Shown in pieces: positions 1-8,585 of a stretch of 64,000 bases of DNA. Every line of letters begins with the position of its first letter. Within the stretch, counting starts at the first letter, position 1. Location of the stretch: the NCBI RefSeq assembly GCF_021390435.2, contig NZ_JAJVCN010000003.1, positions 62,001 to 126,000 on the forward strand. Direction: 5' to 3'. Source of the stretch: Kibdelosporangium philippinense. GTDB lineage: Bacteria; Actinomycetota; Actinomycetes; Mycobacteriales; Pseudonocardiaceae. The notes under the pieces were generated by a model. It saw nothing but the letters and a program-made list of their open reading frames with translations, did not search any database and was not told where the DNA came from. The position numbers and the translations under genes are program-made.

Positions 1-619
1 GGAAGTTGCCCCAGGCCTGGACGAACGACCACACCACGATGGTCGCGATGCCTGGGCGGGCGATCGGCAGCACGACGTGCCGCAGGATCTGCCACGGGGA
101 CGCGCCGAACACTCGCGCCGACTCCTCGTAGGACCGCGGCACCGCGTCGACGAAGTCCTTGAGGATGAAGATCGCGGCTGGTAGCATGCCGCCCGCGATC
201 ACCAGTGCAGTGCCGTACTGCGAGTTGATCAGGCCGAGCTGGTACATCATCACGAAGATCGGCACCATCGCGGCCGTCCCGGTGACCACACTGGACAGCA
301 GCAGCAGGACGTACAGCAGGATGTCCCGGCCGGGAATTCGCACGCGGGACAGGGCGTAGGCGGAGACCGCGGCGAGAGCGGTCGTGACGATCATCGCCAA
401 ACCACACAGCACCAACGAGTTCAGCAATGAGCCCAGTGCGTACGGATGCTCGAACGTCGCCGTGACGTTGTCGAACGTCCAGTCCGGCCAGCGCAGCCCG
501 AGACCTGGCCTGCTGTCGAACGGCGCACTGGCCAGCCACAGCATCGGGACGGCGAAGAACGCGAGGATCACCGCGAAGAAGACCGTGTACGCGATCCGGC
601 GCAATACCAGGGAAGTCAT
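1..619 (-). CDS. ABC sugar transporter permease, MalG-like (partial)
   Basis: Inner-membrane permease of a carbohydrate-type ABC importer; the 3' end lies outside the window and about 206 residues are visible. The start ATG overlaps the stop of the upstream permease by 4 bases (ATGA), which fixes the start. Visible features are an N-terminal membrane segment (about residues 10-30), further hydrophobic segments near 65-90, 100-125 and 135-155, and the cytoplasmic EAA loop (EESARVFGASPW followed by LP) that contacts the ATPase in binding-protein-dependent transporters. It is co-transcribed with a second permease and a solute-binding lipoprotein. No ATPase gene is seen here; in many actinobacteria such importers share a general MsiK-type ATPase (family knowledge). 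The substrate is unknown. Confidence 0.9.
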   Translation of the reverse strand, partial: MTSLVLRRIAYTVFFAVILAFFAVPMLWLASAPFDSRPGLGLRWPDWTFDNVTATFEHPYALGSLLNSLVLCGLAMIVTTALAAVSAYALSRVRIPGRDILLYVLLLLSSVVTGTAAMVPIFVMMYQLGLINSQYGTALVIAGGMLPAAIFILKDFVDAVPRSYEESARVFGASPWQILRHVVLPIARPGIATIVVWSFVQAWGNF

Positions 620-1551
620 CCGCGCCTCCGCAGCAACCTGAGGTACACCAACGCGATCACCAAGTTCACCAGCAACAGCAGGAACGAGATCGCCGACGCG
701 TAGCCGAGCGCGCCCGAGCCAAGCGCTTGCTGGTAAATGAACACCGGCAACGTCTCCGACCGGTGGTCAGGGCCGCCCGCGGTCAGCAGGAACGGCGTGA
801 AGTCGTTGGCCGTCCACAAGGTGATCAGCAAGGTGTTGGTCAGCACATGCCCACGGATGTGCGGGAACACGACGTCCCTGAGCGTGCTCAGCTTGCCCGC
901 GCCGACCATCCGCGCGGTCTCCAACTGGGACGGTGGCACGACATCCAGCGCCGAGCTGTACAGCAGCATCGAGAATGCCGTGCCACGCCAGACGTTGAAC
1001 ACGATCAGACTGATCATCGGATACTCGACGAGCCAAGCAGTGCCCGGCGTGCTCAGCAACGCGTTGAGCGTGCCGCCATCCCTGTCCAGCACGGCGACCC
1101 ACAGGTACGCGACCACCGTGCTCGGCAAGATCCACGCCAGCAACACCATGCCCTCGACCAGGCGCCGCAGCCAACGCCGCGCGCTGCGCAGCATCCATGC
1201 CAGCGCGAACCCGAGGATGTTCTGGCCGATCAAGGCTGACCCGAACACGAAGACCAAGGTCAGCCACAGCGAGTTGCCGAACAGCGGGTCGCTCAGCGCG
1301 TCGGTGATGTTGTCGACGCCAACGATGTCAGGACGGACCGACGTCGGCCCGGTCAACGTGTAGTTGGTCAGTCCGATGTAGATGCTCCACAGCGCGGGGA
1401 AGACCAGGAAAACCCCGATCAGCACCAGCGCGGGTGCCACGAACAGCAGCGCGCGACCACGGCCGAGACCGGCCGAGTCGGTCGCGAGCGCTGAGTTCTT
1501 GGTCCTTTTCTTCGCGGTTACCGGCGCAGTCGCGACGTCAGCCGGTGGCAA
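616..1551 (-). CDS. ABC sugar transporter permease, MalF-like
   Basis: First membrane subunit of the same importer, 311 residues, the usual size for the MalF/UgpA type. A charged N-terminus of about 33 residues precedes a strong membrane segment (LLFVAPALVLIGVFLVFPA), then five more hydrophobic segments. The EAA loop is readable as LETARMVGAGKLSTLRDVVF. The start overlaps the end of the solute-binding protein gene by 14 bases and the stop overlaps the next permease by 4, so the three genes are translationally coupled. It forms the channel with the MalG-like partner. The substrate cannot be told from sequence. Confidence 0.92.
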   Translation of the reverse strand: MPPADVATAPVTAKKRTKNSALATDSAGLGRGRALLFVAPALVLIGVFLVFPALWSIYIGLTNYTLTGPTSVRPDIVGVDNITDALSDPLFGNSLWLTLVFVFGSALIGQNILGFALAWMLRSARRWLRRLVEGMVLLAWILPSTVVAYLWVAVLDRDGGTLNALLSTPGTAWLVEYPMISLIVFNVWRGTAFSMLLYSSALDVVPPSQLETARMVGAGKLSTLRDVVFPHIRGHVLTNTLLITLWTANDFTPFLLTAGGPDHRSETLPVFIYQQALGSGALGYASAISFLLLLVNLVIALVYLRLLRRRG

Positions 1552-2935
1552 CGTTGCCCTCGCCGACCGCCTTCACCACGGCTTGCTGGTACGTCGCCGC
1601 GGCCTCGTCCACGCTCTTGCCCGCGACCACATCGGCCGTCGCCTGCTGCAACGCCGAGGAGACCTGCGTGTACTGAGCAAGGCCGGGACGGTAGCGGGTG
1701 ATCGGCAGGACCTCTTTGGACACGTACGTGAGCATCGGGTCGCCCTTGAGCACGTCATCGTTGACATCGCTGCGCACAGTGATCTGCGGCGTCGCGGACA
1801 CACGTGCCTTGGTGGCGTCGAACGAGTTCATGAACTGCAGCAGTTCCCATGCCTGCTGCGGGAACTTGGAGTTCGGGTTGACGATCCGGATCCCGCCGCC
1901 GGACATGCTGACGAAGTCCTGGCCGCCGACACCGGAACCGGCCCGCTCAGCCGGGATCTTGGCCCAGCCGACGGCAGTGTCCCGGTCGGCCATCTTGGCA
2001 ACGCCGTTGGCGGGGTTGACCACCGCGCGCCAGAAGTAGTCGCTCTCCAGCAGGATGCCGATCTTGTTGTCGGCGAACTGTGCGAAGGACTTGTCGCGCC
2101 CCTTGGCCTCCTGCTGCAGCAACGGGTCACCGAGGCCGCCGGAATAGATCTTCTGGTACAGCCCGAGGACGTCCTTGACGTTCTGCGTTGCGCCCTGCCA
2201 CTTGCCGCTGTCGTAGACGGGTTTGCCAGTACCGACGAGCAAAGGCAGCACGCCCTGCATCGTCGTCGCCTCGGTCATGGCGGTGCCCGCGTTCAGCTGG
2301 ATCGGCACGACACCAGGGATGGTCTTGAGCTTCTGCCCGGCTGCCAGCACGTCGTCCCAGCTGCGCGGCTGCCAGTCGGCAGGCAACCCGGCCCGTGTGA
2401 AGAGCTTCTTGTTGAAGTACAGCACGCGACCGTCGGTGCCGACCGGGACGCCGTACCGCTTTCCTTCGAAGTCACCGAGCGCGGTGACGGCCGACGGGAT
2501 CTTCGACCAGCCCTCCCACGCGTCCACTTTGTCCTGCCCGACCAGGTCGGCGAGCGGTTTGGCCTGCCCGGCCTGCGCGAACTCACCCAGCCAGATCCCG
2601 TCGATCTCCTGGACATCGGCGCCGCCGCCGGTCTTCAGATCGAGCGCGACCTTGGTCTTGTAGTCCTTGTCGTCCGCGCCGTTGCCGTCGAACCGGACCG
2701 TGGCGGTGACGCCCTTGGCCTTCTGCGCCTCGACAAACTTGGGGATCACGTAGTCGACGGTCCACTTGGCTATGTTGGCGTTCTTGCCGCCTTCAAGGGC
2801 GTTCGAGGAGATCGTCAGGGTGATCTCCTTGGCGTCCGCGTTCTGCCCGGTGTTCGTGTCGGCAGGCTTGCCAACACACCCTGCGGCCAGCAACGGCACG
2901 GCCACAAGCAGGGACATCAAGGGCCATCGTCGCAT
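1538..2935 (-). CDS. ABC transporter solute-binding lipoprotein (family 1)
   Basis: Extracellular sugar-type binding protein, about 465 residues. The ATG at 2935 is preferred over a TTG at 2950 because GGGAGG lies 7 bases before it. The N-terminus MRRWPLMSLL starts a lipoprotein signal peptide with lipobox LAAGC and Cys20 as the acylation site. The mature protein has the family 1 look, with motifs such as PKFVEAQK and GVPVGTDGRVLYFNKKLF. It is the first gene of the importer operon and captures the substrate outside the cell for the two permeases downstream. The large size and tripartite operon fit oligosaccharide or glycoside uptake, but no specific ligand can be named. Confidence 0.92.
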   Translation of the reverse strand: MRRWPLMSLLVAVPLLAAGCVGKPADTNTGQNADAKEITLTISSNALEGGKNANIAKWTVDYVIPKFVEAQKAKGVTATVRFDGNGADDKDYKTKVALDLKTGGGADVQEIDGIWLGEFAQAGQAKPLADLVGQDKVDAWEGWSKIPSAVTALGDFEGKRYGVPVGTDGRVLYFNKKLFTRAGLPADWQPRSWDDVLAAGQKLKTIPGVVPIQLNAGTAMTEATTMQGVLPLLVGTGKPVYDSGKWQGATQNVKDVLGLYQKIYSGGLGDPLLQQEAKGRDKSFAQFADNKIGILLESDYFWRAVVNPANGVAKMADRDTAVGWAKIPAERAGSGVGGQDFVSMSGGGIRIVNPNSKFPQQAWELLQFMNSFDATKARVSATPQITVRSDVNDDVLKGDPMLTYVSKEVLPITRYRPGLAQYTQVSSALQQATADVVAGKSVDEAAATYQQAVVKAVGEGNVATG

Positions 2936-3100
2936 CGTCGCGCCTCCCAAGTGGAACCTTCACCAAAACCCACTGGCGGTTGGGTGCGCGTATCTTCACC
3001 TCAGAAGGTGATCAATGACAAGAGAGCCTCGCGCCCGTTCGGGCGAGAGGGATACGGCGGTGCACGCGCTGGTCACCACGACGGGGTAGCGTTTCCAGCC

Positions 3101-4174
3101 GTGGTGACCCCCGATCCCGTGGACATGCGACTGCTCAGCCTGATCGCCGAGATGGGCCGGGCCGCCGTGCACGAAGTCGCCGCCCGGCTGGGAATGGACC
3201 CACGAGAGGTGGCCTCCCGGCTAGTCGCACTGTCGGCCAATGGCCTCCCGCTGGTCGTAGGCGTCGAATGCGACCCAAACGGGATACGGGCCGCGCTGGC
3301 GGCCATGACACCACCCAGCTACCCGGTCCAGGGCACACCATCCGGTGCATATCCGGCAGCGGCCTACCCGCCGAACGTCGTCCAATCCGGCGGATACCCG
3401 CCACCAACGGGCTACCCTGTGGCTCCCTCCGGGGGCGCGCCAACGGGAGCTCCGCCGGTCCACCCGTACCCGCAGCCAGCAGGAACGCCCTCAGGTCCGT
3501 ACCCACCCCCGGTCCCTGCGACCCCGTCCGGCCCGTACCCGGTCCACGGCACGCCATCAGGCCGCTACGCGGGCCCCGCACAGCCACCAAGCCAGCCGAT
3601 CCCGGCCCAGCCACCACCGCCACCACCAGCAGACCCGGTGATGAGCACATGGGGGCCACCCCAGACGTCCGCATGGGCCCGAGGCGACCAACCAGCCGGG
3701 CACGCGGCCGTCCAGGTGCAACCCGCACCCCCACCCGCCCGCCCAGCAACGGCACGTACCGGCAAGGTCGGCGGCACACTGGAGACCGAAGGGCTCGAAG
3801 GCGAGCGCCTGGCAATCCAACTCGTAGAGGTGGTCGACCCAGCCGACTTCCTGTTCACCGCGGCCGGTTACCGCCTGCAGGAAGGTGAACGCTCGGTGGT
3901 CGTCCACACGGAGATGGTGAACAGGGGCGCGGTGAACTTCAACTCACTGCCAGACCTGTACCTGGTCCTGGTCACCAAGGACGGTCAAGCGGTCCCCAAG
4001 GCCCCGGTCTCACTCTCGTCCCGCCCGCCACACCGGATCGGCGTAGCTCCCGGCGAAACCGCCGGTGGCCACGCGGTGTACGTGCTGCCCGAGAACATCG
4101 AGGTCACAGCCGTTCGGTGGACAGCACGGCCCGACGACACGTCCAAAGCTCTGACCTGGACCGTCGAGCCATAG
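3101..4174 (+). CDS. HTH (AsnC-type) protein with Pro/Gly/Tyr-rich linker and DUF4352-like C-domain
   Basis: About 357 residues from a GTG at 3101 (a second GTG follows at 3104; no convincing Shine-Dalgarno sequence separates them). Residues 1-70 look like an AsnC/winged-helix domain (MRLLSLIAEMGRAAVHEVAARLGM). Residues 70-215 are a low-complexity linker rich in P, G, Y and A with recurring TPSGxYP units. Residues 225-357 form a compact beta-rich domain with a DUF4352-like pattern (VVVHTEMVNRGAVNF, then LYLVLVTKDGQAVP). No signal peptide or membrane segment is visible, so a cytoplasmic protein is likely. It is divergent from the ABC importer upstream but regulation of it is only a guess. Degenerate copies of its 3' end follow the stop codon. 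Confidence 0.75.
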   Translation: MVTPDPVDMRLLSLIAEMGRAAVHEVAARLGMDPREVASRLVALSANGLPLVVGVECDPNGIRAALAAMTPPSYPVQGTPSGAYPAAAYPPNVVQSGGYPPPTGYPVAPSGGAPTGAPPVHPYPQPAGTPSGPYPPPVPATPSGPYPVHGTPSGRYAGPAQPPSQPIPAQPPPPPPADPVMSTWGPPQTSAWARGDQPAGHAAVQVQPAPPPARPATARTGKVGGTLETEGLEGERLAIQLVEVVDPADFLFTAAGYRLQEGERSVVVHTEMVNRGAVNFNSLPDLYLVLVTKDGQAVPKAPVSLSSRPPHRIGVAPGETAGGHAVYVLPENIEVTAVRWTARPDDTSKALTWTVEP

Positions 4175-4400
4175 CTGGCCCACGCTGCTGCCAAGGCCCT
4201 GCCGGAACCGTTGAGCCATAACCCGGCCACGCAGTCCTGCCAACGCCTCTGCCAGCACGCCATCGAGCCCGACCGACCGGACGCAGTCCGCTGCGAAAGC
4301 CCGCCAGAACCATTGAGCCGCGACCAGCACACACTCCGGCCAATGGCTTGCCTCGACCGGTCGACCCGCACCAACCCGACGCCATGATCGAGGCGCTCGC
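4160..4400. repeat. Degenerate tandem repeat (about 50 bp unit) beginning at the stop codon of the HTH gene
   Basis: The last codons of the HTH gene (GTCGAGCCATAG, with GAG at 4165) recur downstream: GAG at 4213 in GTTGAGCCATAA, at 4265 in ATCGAGCCCGAC, at 4315 in ATTGAGCCGCGA, and possibly a weaker fifth copy near 4363. Spacings are 48, 52 and 50 bases. Between these anchors the units share CCACGC/ACGCAGTCC and GCCA-rich tails. The repeats are diverged and have no open frame, so they look like old slippage copies of the gene end rather than coding DNA. They fill the gap up to rluD, ending near a small inverted repeat (ATGATCGAGGCG/CGCCTCGATCAT, 4382-4411). Confidence 0.65.
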
Positions 4401-4411
4401 CTCGATCATGG
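4382..4411. terminator. Inverted repeat between convergent HTH and rluD genes
   Basis: ATGATCGAGGCG and CGCCTCGATCAT form a perfect 12-bp stem with a 6-base loop (CTCGCC overlaps the arm edges) between two convergent genes. No clear T-run follows on either strand, so bidirectional termination is inferred from position only. Confidence 0.45.
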
Positions 4412-4425
4412 AGCCTTCCCTGCCA

Positions 4426-5355
4426 TCAGGACTCGGCGCGTAGCCCTTCAAGGGCCACCGCGAGGTCCTCGGGGTACTCGCTGGTGAACTCCACCCATCG
4501 GCCGTCGGCCGGGTGGTCGAACCCGAGTGTCCGTGCGTGCAGCCACTGCCGGGTGACGCCCAACCGCTTCGCCAGCACGGGGTCCGCACCGTAGGTCAGG
4601 TCCCCGACGCATGGGTGCCTCAGTGCCGAGAAGTGCACCCGGATCTGATGTGTCCGGCCGGTCTCCAGCTTGACCTCGACCAGTGACGCCGCCCGGAACG
4701 CTTCCAGCACCGTGTAGTGCGTGACGCTCGGCTTCCCTGACGCGACAACGGCGAACTTGTAGTCGTGCTTGGGATGCCGGTCGATCGGCGCGTCGATCGT
4801 GCCCGTGCTCGGATCCGGCAGTCCTTGGACGACTGCGTGATAGATCTTCTCCACAGTGCGTTCCTTGAACGCCCGCTTGAGCACGGTGTAGGCATATTCA
4901 CTTTTGGCGACGACCATGACGCCGGTGGTGCCGACGTCCAGCCGGTGCACAACGCCCTGCCGTTCAGCGGCGCCCGATGTGGACACCCGCACGCCAGCCG
5001 CGGCGAGGCCGCCGATGACGGTCGGCCCAGTCCAGCCGGGACTGGGGTGTGCGGCGACGCCGACTGGCTTGTCGACAACGACGATGTCGTCGTCCTCGAA
5101 GATGATCCGCAGGCCCTCAACGGGAACAGGGATCATCTCCACTGGACGTTCCGGCGCGGGGAGCGTCACTTCAAGCCACGTGCCCGCGACCAATCGGTCG
5201 GACTTACCGGCAGGCCGCCCGTCGATGACAACGTCGCCCGACTCAGCGATGGCCGCGACAGCAGTCCGGGACAACCCGAGCAATTTGGACAGTCCGGCAT
5301 CTACCCGCATGCCGTCAAGGCCATCGGGAACGGGCAGGGTTCGCAGGTCACTCAC
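4426..5355 (-). CDS. rluD: RluA/RluD-family 23S rRNA pseudouridine synthase
   Basis: Converts uridines of 23S rRNA (helix 69 in the RluD group) to pseudouridine. 309 residues, normal for the family. An S4 RNA-binding domain occupies about residues 12-65 (GMRVDAGLSKLLGLSRTAVA). The catalytic domain carries the family motif HRLD with Asp140 (VVHRLDVGTTGVMVVAK), and further on GRTHQIRVH. The start overlaps the end of lspA by 8 bases, the order lspA-rluD being conserved across many actinobacteria. The precise uridine targets are not provable from sequence; RluA-type members of other specificity look similar. Confidence 0.93.
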   Translation of the reverse strand: MSDLRTLPVPDGLDGMRVDAGLSKLLGLSRTAVAAIAESGDVVIDGRPAGKSDRLVAGTWLEVTLPAPERPVEMIPVPVEGLRIIFEDDDIVVVDKPVGVAAHPSPGWTGPTVIGGLAAAGVRVSTSGAAERQGVVHRLDVGTTGVMVVAKSEYAYTVLKRAFKERTVEKIYHAVVQGLPDPSTGTIDAPIDRHPKHDYKFAVVASGKPSVTHYTVLEAFRAASLVEVKLETGRTHQIRVHFSALRHPCVGDLTYGADPVLAKRLGVTRQWLHARTLGFDHPADGRWVEFTSEYPEDLAVALEGLRAES

Positions 5356-5926
5356 TTGGCGCGGTCTCCGTCTTCTTCTTGTCGCGCGAACGACGGCCGT
5401 CGTACTCGTGCCCGAGCAGCGACAGCACCACGATCAGGATGCCGCCCACCACGATGCTGGAGTCCGCGACGTTGAACACTGGCCAGTACTCCCCATTCGG
5501 GCCGAACAGGGAGACGAAGTCCACGACGTGTCCCCGCAGCGGTCCAGGTGCCCGGAAGAACCGGTCGACCAAGTTGCCAATGGCACCGGCCAGGACCAGC
5601 CCGAGCCCAACGGCCCACCCGCCGGACCGCAGCTTGGGCAGCACCCAGATGATCGCGACAACCACTCCGATGGCAACAAGCGCGAGCACCCAGGTCATCC
5701 CGGTCGCGACGGAGAACGCGGCACCCGGATTGCGAACGATCTGCAGGTAGACCAGGCCGCCAAGGGCCCGGACCGGTTCCCTGCCCTCCAGCTGGGCCAG
5801 TGCCACGACCTTGGTCACCAGGTCGGCCGCGAAGAACACGACGGCCGTGCTCAGCAGGATCGCCGCCTTCCGCGGTGGCCTTGGCTCCTCCGGATTGCTC
5901 TCGGTACTCACCTGGTCATTGTCCAC
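5348..5926 (-). CDS. lspA: Lipoprotein signal peptidase (signal peptidase II)
   Basis: Aspartyl protease of the inner membrane that cuts prolipoproteins before the diacylglyceryl-modified cysteine; it would process lipoproteins such as the ABC binding protein upstream. 192 residues with four membrane segments (about 20-42, 75-97, 104-122, 155-173). The two catalytic aspartates are visible: Asp121 in GNLVDRFF and Asp155 in FNVADSSI. The NPGAAFS motif (66-72) is also present. It overlaps rluD by 8 bases in one operon. The N-terminal 20 residues are hydrophilic, as often in actinobacterial LspA. Confidence 0.96.
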   Translation of the reverse strand: MDNDQVSTESNPEEPRPPRKAAILLSTAVVFFAADLVTKVVALAQLEGREPVRALGGLVYLQIVRNPGAAFSVATGMTWVLALVAIGVVVAIIWVLPKLRSGGWAVGLGLVLAGAIGNLVDRFFRAPGPLRGHVVDFVSLFGPNGEYWPVFNVADSSIVVGGILIVVLSLLGHEYDGRRSRDKKKTETAPSE

Positions 5927-5985
5927 GCATCACCCGACACCCCGCTCACCCCCGGCCGGAGCGGGGCCCGCACCGGTCGGAAAGG

Positions 5986-6402
5986 TCACGCACCCGGGTA
6001 GGTGCCGAAGGTCCAGATGTTGCCCTCGGGATCGGCCACGGCCACGTTCCGCGAGCCATAGTCGGTGTCCTCGGGCTCAGTGACCACCTTGCCGCCCGCC
6101 GCGACGACCCGCTTGTGGACGGCGGCCACGTCCTGGGTGACCACGTAGATCCACTGGGTGCCGGGAACGGGCTGCGGGTAGTCCGCGTGGGTACCGCCGG
6201 AGCCGTACATGATCCCGCCGCCTTCAGGCCATTTCACCTCCGCATGCACGATTCGGGTGTTGTCGTTGTCGTCGCGAACGGTCAGCGTCTCGGCGAAGCC
6301 GAGCACCTCGGTCATGAAGACCCGAGCAGCATCAGCGTCGTTGTACCTGAGACATGTCCACACGCCTGGGTTGTTGTCGCCTGCGTTGTTGTGGTCGGTC
6401 AT
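5986..6402 (-). CDS. VOC-family protein (glyoxalase/bleomycin-resistance/PhnB-like fold)
   Basis: 138 residues. N-terminal LRYNDADAARVFMTEVLGF and C-terminal VAVADPEGNIWTFGTY match the paired beta-alpha-beta-beta-beta units of the vicinal oxygen chelate fold, closest to the PhnB/YaeR-like group. The start overlaps the stop of the AraC-type regulator gene by 4 bases, so the two are translationally coupled. Members bind metal and act on small molecules or sequester drugs; no substrate can be assigned. The regulator upstream probably controls it. Confidence 0.85.
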   Translation of the reverse strand: MTDHNNAGDNNPGVWTCLRYNDADAARVFMTEVLGFAETLTVRDDNDNTRIVHAEVKWPEGGGIMYGSGGTHADYPQPVPGTQWIYVVTQDVAAVHKRVVAAGGKVVTEPEDTDYGSRNVAVADPEGNIWTFGTYPGA

Positions 6403-7232
6403 GCCAGCGACTGTGCCGGGTCCTCGTCACCTAGGTCTTGGAGAAACGGGAGCTCCTCCCGAACCCACGTCGCTGGAGTGCACCCAGCGAACACCCGCCA
6501 CTCGTTGGTCATGTGCGCCTGGTCGTAGTAGCCCGCCGCGACGGCGGCTTCGGCCAGCGACTGGCCACCGCGGATGAGCGCCGCGCTGTGCTCGAACCGG
6601 ATCAGCCGCGACACCTGTTTAGGTCCAAGTCCCACCTCTCGCGCGAATCGTGACGTGAAATGCCGTCTGCTCCACCCGACCTCGTCAGCCAGGTCGTTGA
6701 CCGACCGCACCCCACGCCCGGTCATCATCTGCCGCCAAGCCCACTGCACTTCGGCCACCAGGTTGACCGGACACAGCGTCCCGGACAGTTCGGCGTCGAG
6801 AAGCGTGAACCGCGCCGCCCACGTCGGTTGCGCCGCCAGCCGATCCGGCAACGAGCCAGCCCACTTCACCGGCAGATCAGCCAGGTCAATGACGTCCGAA
6901 GTCAGCTCGGTCGCCGGAATCCCGAGCAAGGCCCGAAGACCGACCGGGTTCAGCTCGAGGTGCAGCCCTTGCTGGAACCGGTCCTGCTGGATCAACGTTG
7001 GCTCCAGATGCAGCCCACCGACCGCGGCTTGGGTCTGACCGCCGCCACCGGGCCCACCGACCATCTTGATCGGCTCAGCCAAGCTGATGATCAGCGTCAC
7101 CGCGCCGGACGGCAGCCCACGGTGAACCGACAAGCTGACGTCATGCTGCGTATACCCGATGTACCGCCGGACAAGGTGACGCAGCGCGGGGTGCGGAGCC
7201 CGCGTCACGAAGTCCACGTCCGACTCAGTCAT
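6399..7232 (-). CDS. AraC-family transcriptional regulator
   Basis: 277 residues. The C-terminal third holds two helix-turn-helix units: VNDLADEVGWSRRHFTSRF and SLAEAAVAAGYYDQAHMTNEW, ending in the AraC-typical GCTPATWVREE. The N-terminal part (about 1-150) is a sensor domain of a type seen in DUF6597-like AraC proteins (RYIGYTQHD, followed by a glycine-rich GGPGGGGQTQAAVGG stretch). It is the promoter-proximal gene of a two-gene operon with the VOC protein, with a 4-base overlap. The likely role is a one-component regulator of that operon; the ligand is unknown. Confidence 0.92.
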   Translation of the reverse strand: MTESDVDFVTRAPHPALRHLVRRYIGYTQHDVSLSVHRGLPSGAVTLIISLAEPIKMVGGPGGGGQTQAAVGGLHLEPTLIQQDRFQQGLHLELNPVGLRALLGIPATELTSDVIDLADLPVKWAGSLPDRLAAQPTWAARFTLLDAELSGTLCPVNLVAEVQWAWRQMMTGRGVRSVNDLADEVGWSRRHFTSRFAREVGLGPKQVSRLIRFEHSAALIRGGQSLAEAAVAAGYYDQAHMTNEWRVFAGCTPATWVREELPFLQDLGDEDPAQSLA

Positions 7233-7252
7233 CGAGGCCAGCGTAAGCCAGG

Positions 7253-7921
7253 TCAGTCGCCAAGTAAGTCCGAAGCGACCGAGACCAAACCGGTCTCATA
7301 GGCGACGATCACGAGCTGCGCCCGGTCACGAGCCTTGAACTTGCCGAGCAAGTGGCTGACGTGAGTCTTTACGGTGCCCTGGCTGACATACAGCCGTTGT
7401 GCGATCTCAGCATTGGAATGTCCTTTCGCGATCAGGGTCAACACATCTGTCTCCCGCTCGGTGATCATCGTGAGCTCCTCGGCGGCTCTGCGCTGCACCG
7501 GCCGCCTGGTGAACTCCGTGATCAACCGCCTGGTCACCTTGGGCGCGATCAACGCATCCCCTGCCGCAACAGTCCGGACCGCCGCAAGCAAGTCACCAGG
7601 CCGCGCATCCTTGAGCAGAAACCCGCTGGCCCCTGCCCGAAGCGCGCCGTACACATACGCGTCGAGGTCGAACATGGTCAGGATCAAGACCCGAGTCTCC
7701 GGTCGCGCAGCACAGATCAAGCGTGTGGCCTCGATCCCGTCCATCTCCGGCATCCGGACATCCATCAGCACGAGATCCGGCTGCTGTTGATCAACGATAT
7801 CGACCGCCTGCCGCCCGGTCCCGGCCTCACCGACGACGGTGAAATCCGGGTCGGAATCGATCAGCGCCCGAAAGCTCCCACGCAGCAAGGCCTGATCATC
7901 GGCAATGACAACCCGAACCAT
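7253..7921 (-). CDS. NarL/LuxR-family response regulator
   Basis: 222 residues from the ATG at 7921 (a GTG at 7933 would add MKAD). The receiver domain has acidic residues IADDQ, the phospho-acceptor Asp54 (LVLMDVRMPEMDG), a switch Thr in ILTMF, and Lys in GFLLKDA. The C-terminal LuxR HTH reads LTERETDVLTLIAKGHSNAEIAQRLYVSQGTVKTHVS-like. Its natural partner is the DesK-like histidine kinase at 9236-10414 on the same strand, but about 1.3 kb lie between them. It may bind the palindrome at 10421-10461 in front of the kinase and the ABC exporter (inference). Confidence 0.95.
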   Translation of the reverse strand: MVRVVIADDQALLRGSFRALIDSDPDFTVVGEAGTGRQAVDIVDQQQPDLVLMDVRMPEMDGIEATRLICAARPETRVLILTMFDLDAYVYGALRAGASGFLLKDARPGDLLAAVRTVAAGDALIAPKVTRRLITEFTRRPVQRRAAEELTMITERETDVLTLIAKGHSNAEIAQRLYVSQGTVKTHVSHLLGKFKARDRAQLVIVAYETGLVSVASDLLGD

Positions 7922-8156
7922 GTCCGCCTTCACCAGCCGAACTCATAACAGCCACAGCCATCCTGTCCTCATTTCCTCTCCCAGCCATAGATGCCAACAT
8001 CGAGCCTTCCAGAACCCAAGCTCCCCACACCGATCCACGACGTCACCCTACAGTTCGCCTCCGTTTTTCCTTATCTCACAAGGCATGTGTAACCACCAGC
8101 TACCCTGACCAGTCAAACCATCACCGGCCCGCACTTGACCCGTCGATCGGCACCCC

Positions 8157-8585
8157 TCACACGACAATCAACAGAAACTGGTCGTCGGCCAGGACCTGCC
8201 CATCGATCAGAAACCGCTCATCGCATGCCCCCGGGCGCGCAGTGTCGACGTCTGCACGCAGGAACTGCGCTGTGAGCACATCCGCCAGGTCCGATCCAGC
8301 GGCCGCTCGGTGCTGTCGACCTTGGTCGATCTGGACGAGCTGACCGACCTGCCAGACCGGGTTGTCGTGAGGTAGCGCCGCCATCTCGTGCCCGAAGACC
8401 CACCGCCCGCCGGTCACGGCCGAGGATCCAGGCCGTGTGATGACAGCTCCACGCCGAGGCAGGCCACCACGTGAAGACGCAGTCACACTGACTGTCTTCT
8501 CCTCACCCACATCTACTGCTAGCAGATGCGACTGAAGCCCTTCCTGTGCGCAGACCGCAAGGAAGCGGAGTGCTTCACCAGACAT
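8157..8585 (-). CDS. Hypothetical protein, 142 residues
   Basis: Not recognised. The codon third positions are strongly G/C (for example the last codons), and a GAGAGGG stands about 9 bases before the ATG, both favouring a real gene. The protein starts MSGEALRFLAVCAQEGLQSH and has no signal peptide, membrane segment or clear motif. An amphipathic, mixed alpha/beta composition is all that can be said. It lies between a response regulator and its probable sensor kinase on the same strand, so it may belong to that signalling locus, or be a later arrival. Confidence 0.5.
   Translation of the reverse strand: MSGEALRFLAVCAQEGLQSHLLAVDVGEEKTVSVTASSRGGLPRRGAVITRPGSSAVTGGRWVFGHEMAALPHDNPVWQVGQLVQIDQGRQHRAAAGSDLADVLTAQFLRADVDTARPGACDERFLIDGQVLADDQFLLIVV

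Noticed and set aside
1382..3100. Very long plus-strand open frame running into the HTH gene
   Set aside because: It is antisense to the solute-binding protein and permease genes; only the part from about 3101 has protein-like sequence and a sensible start.
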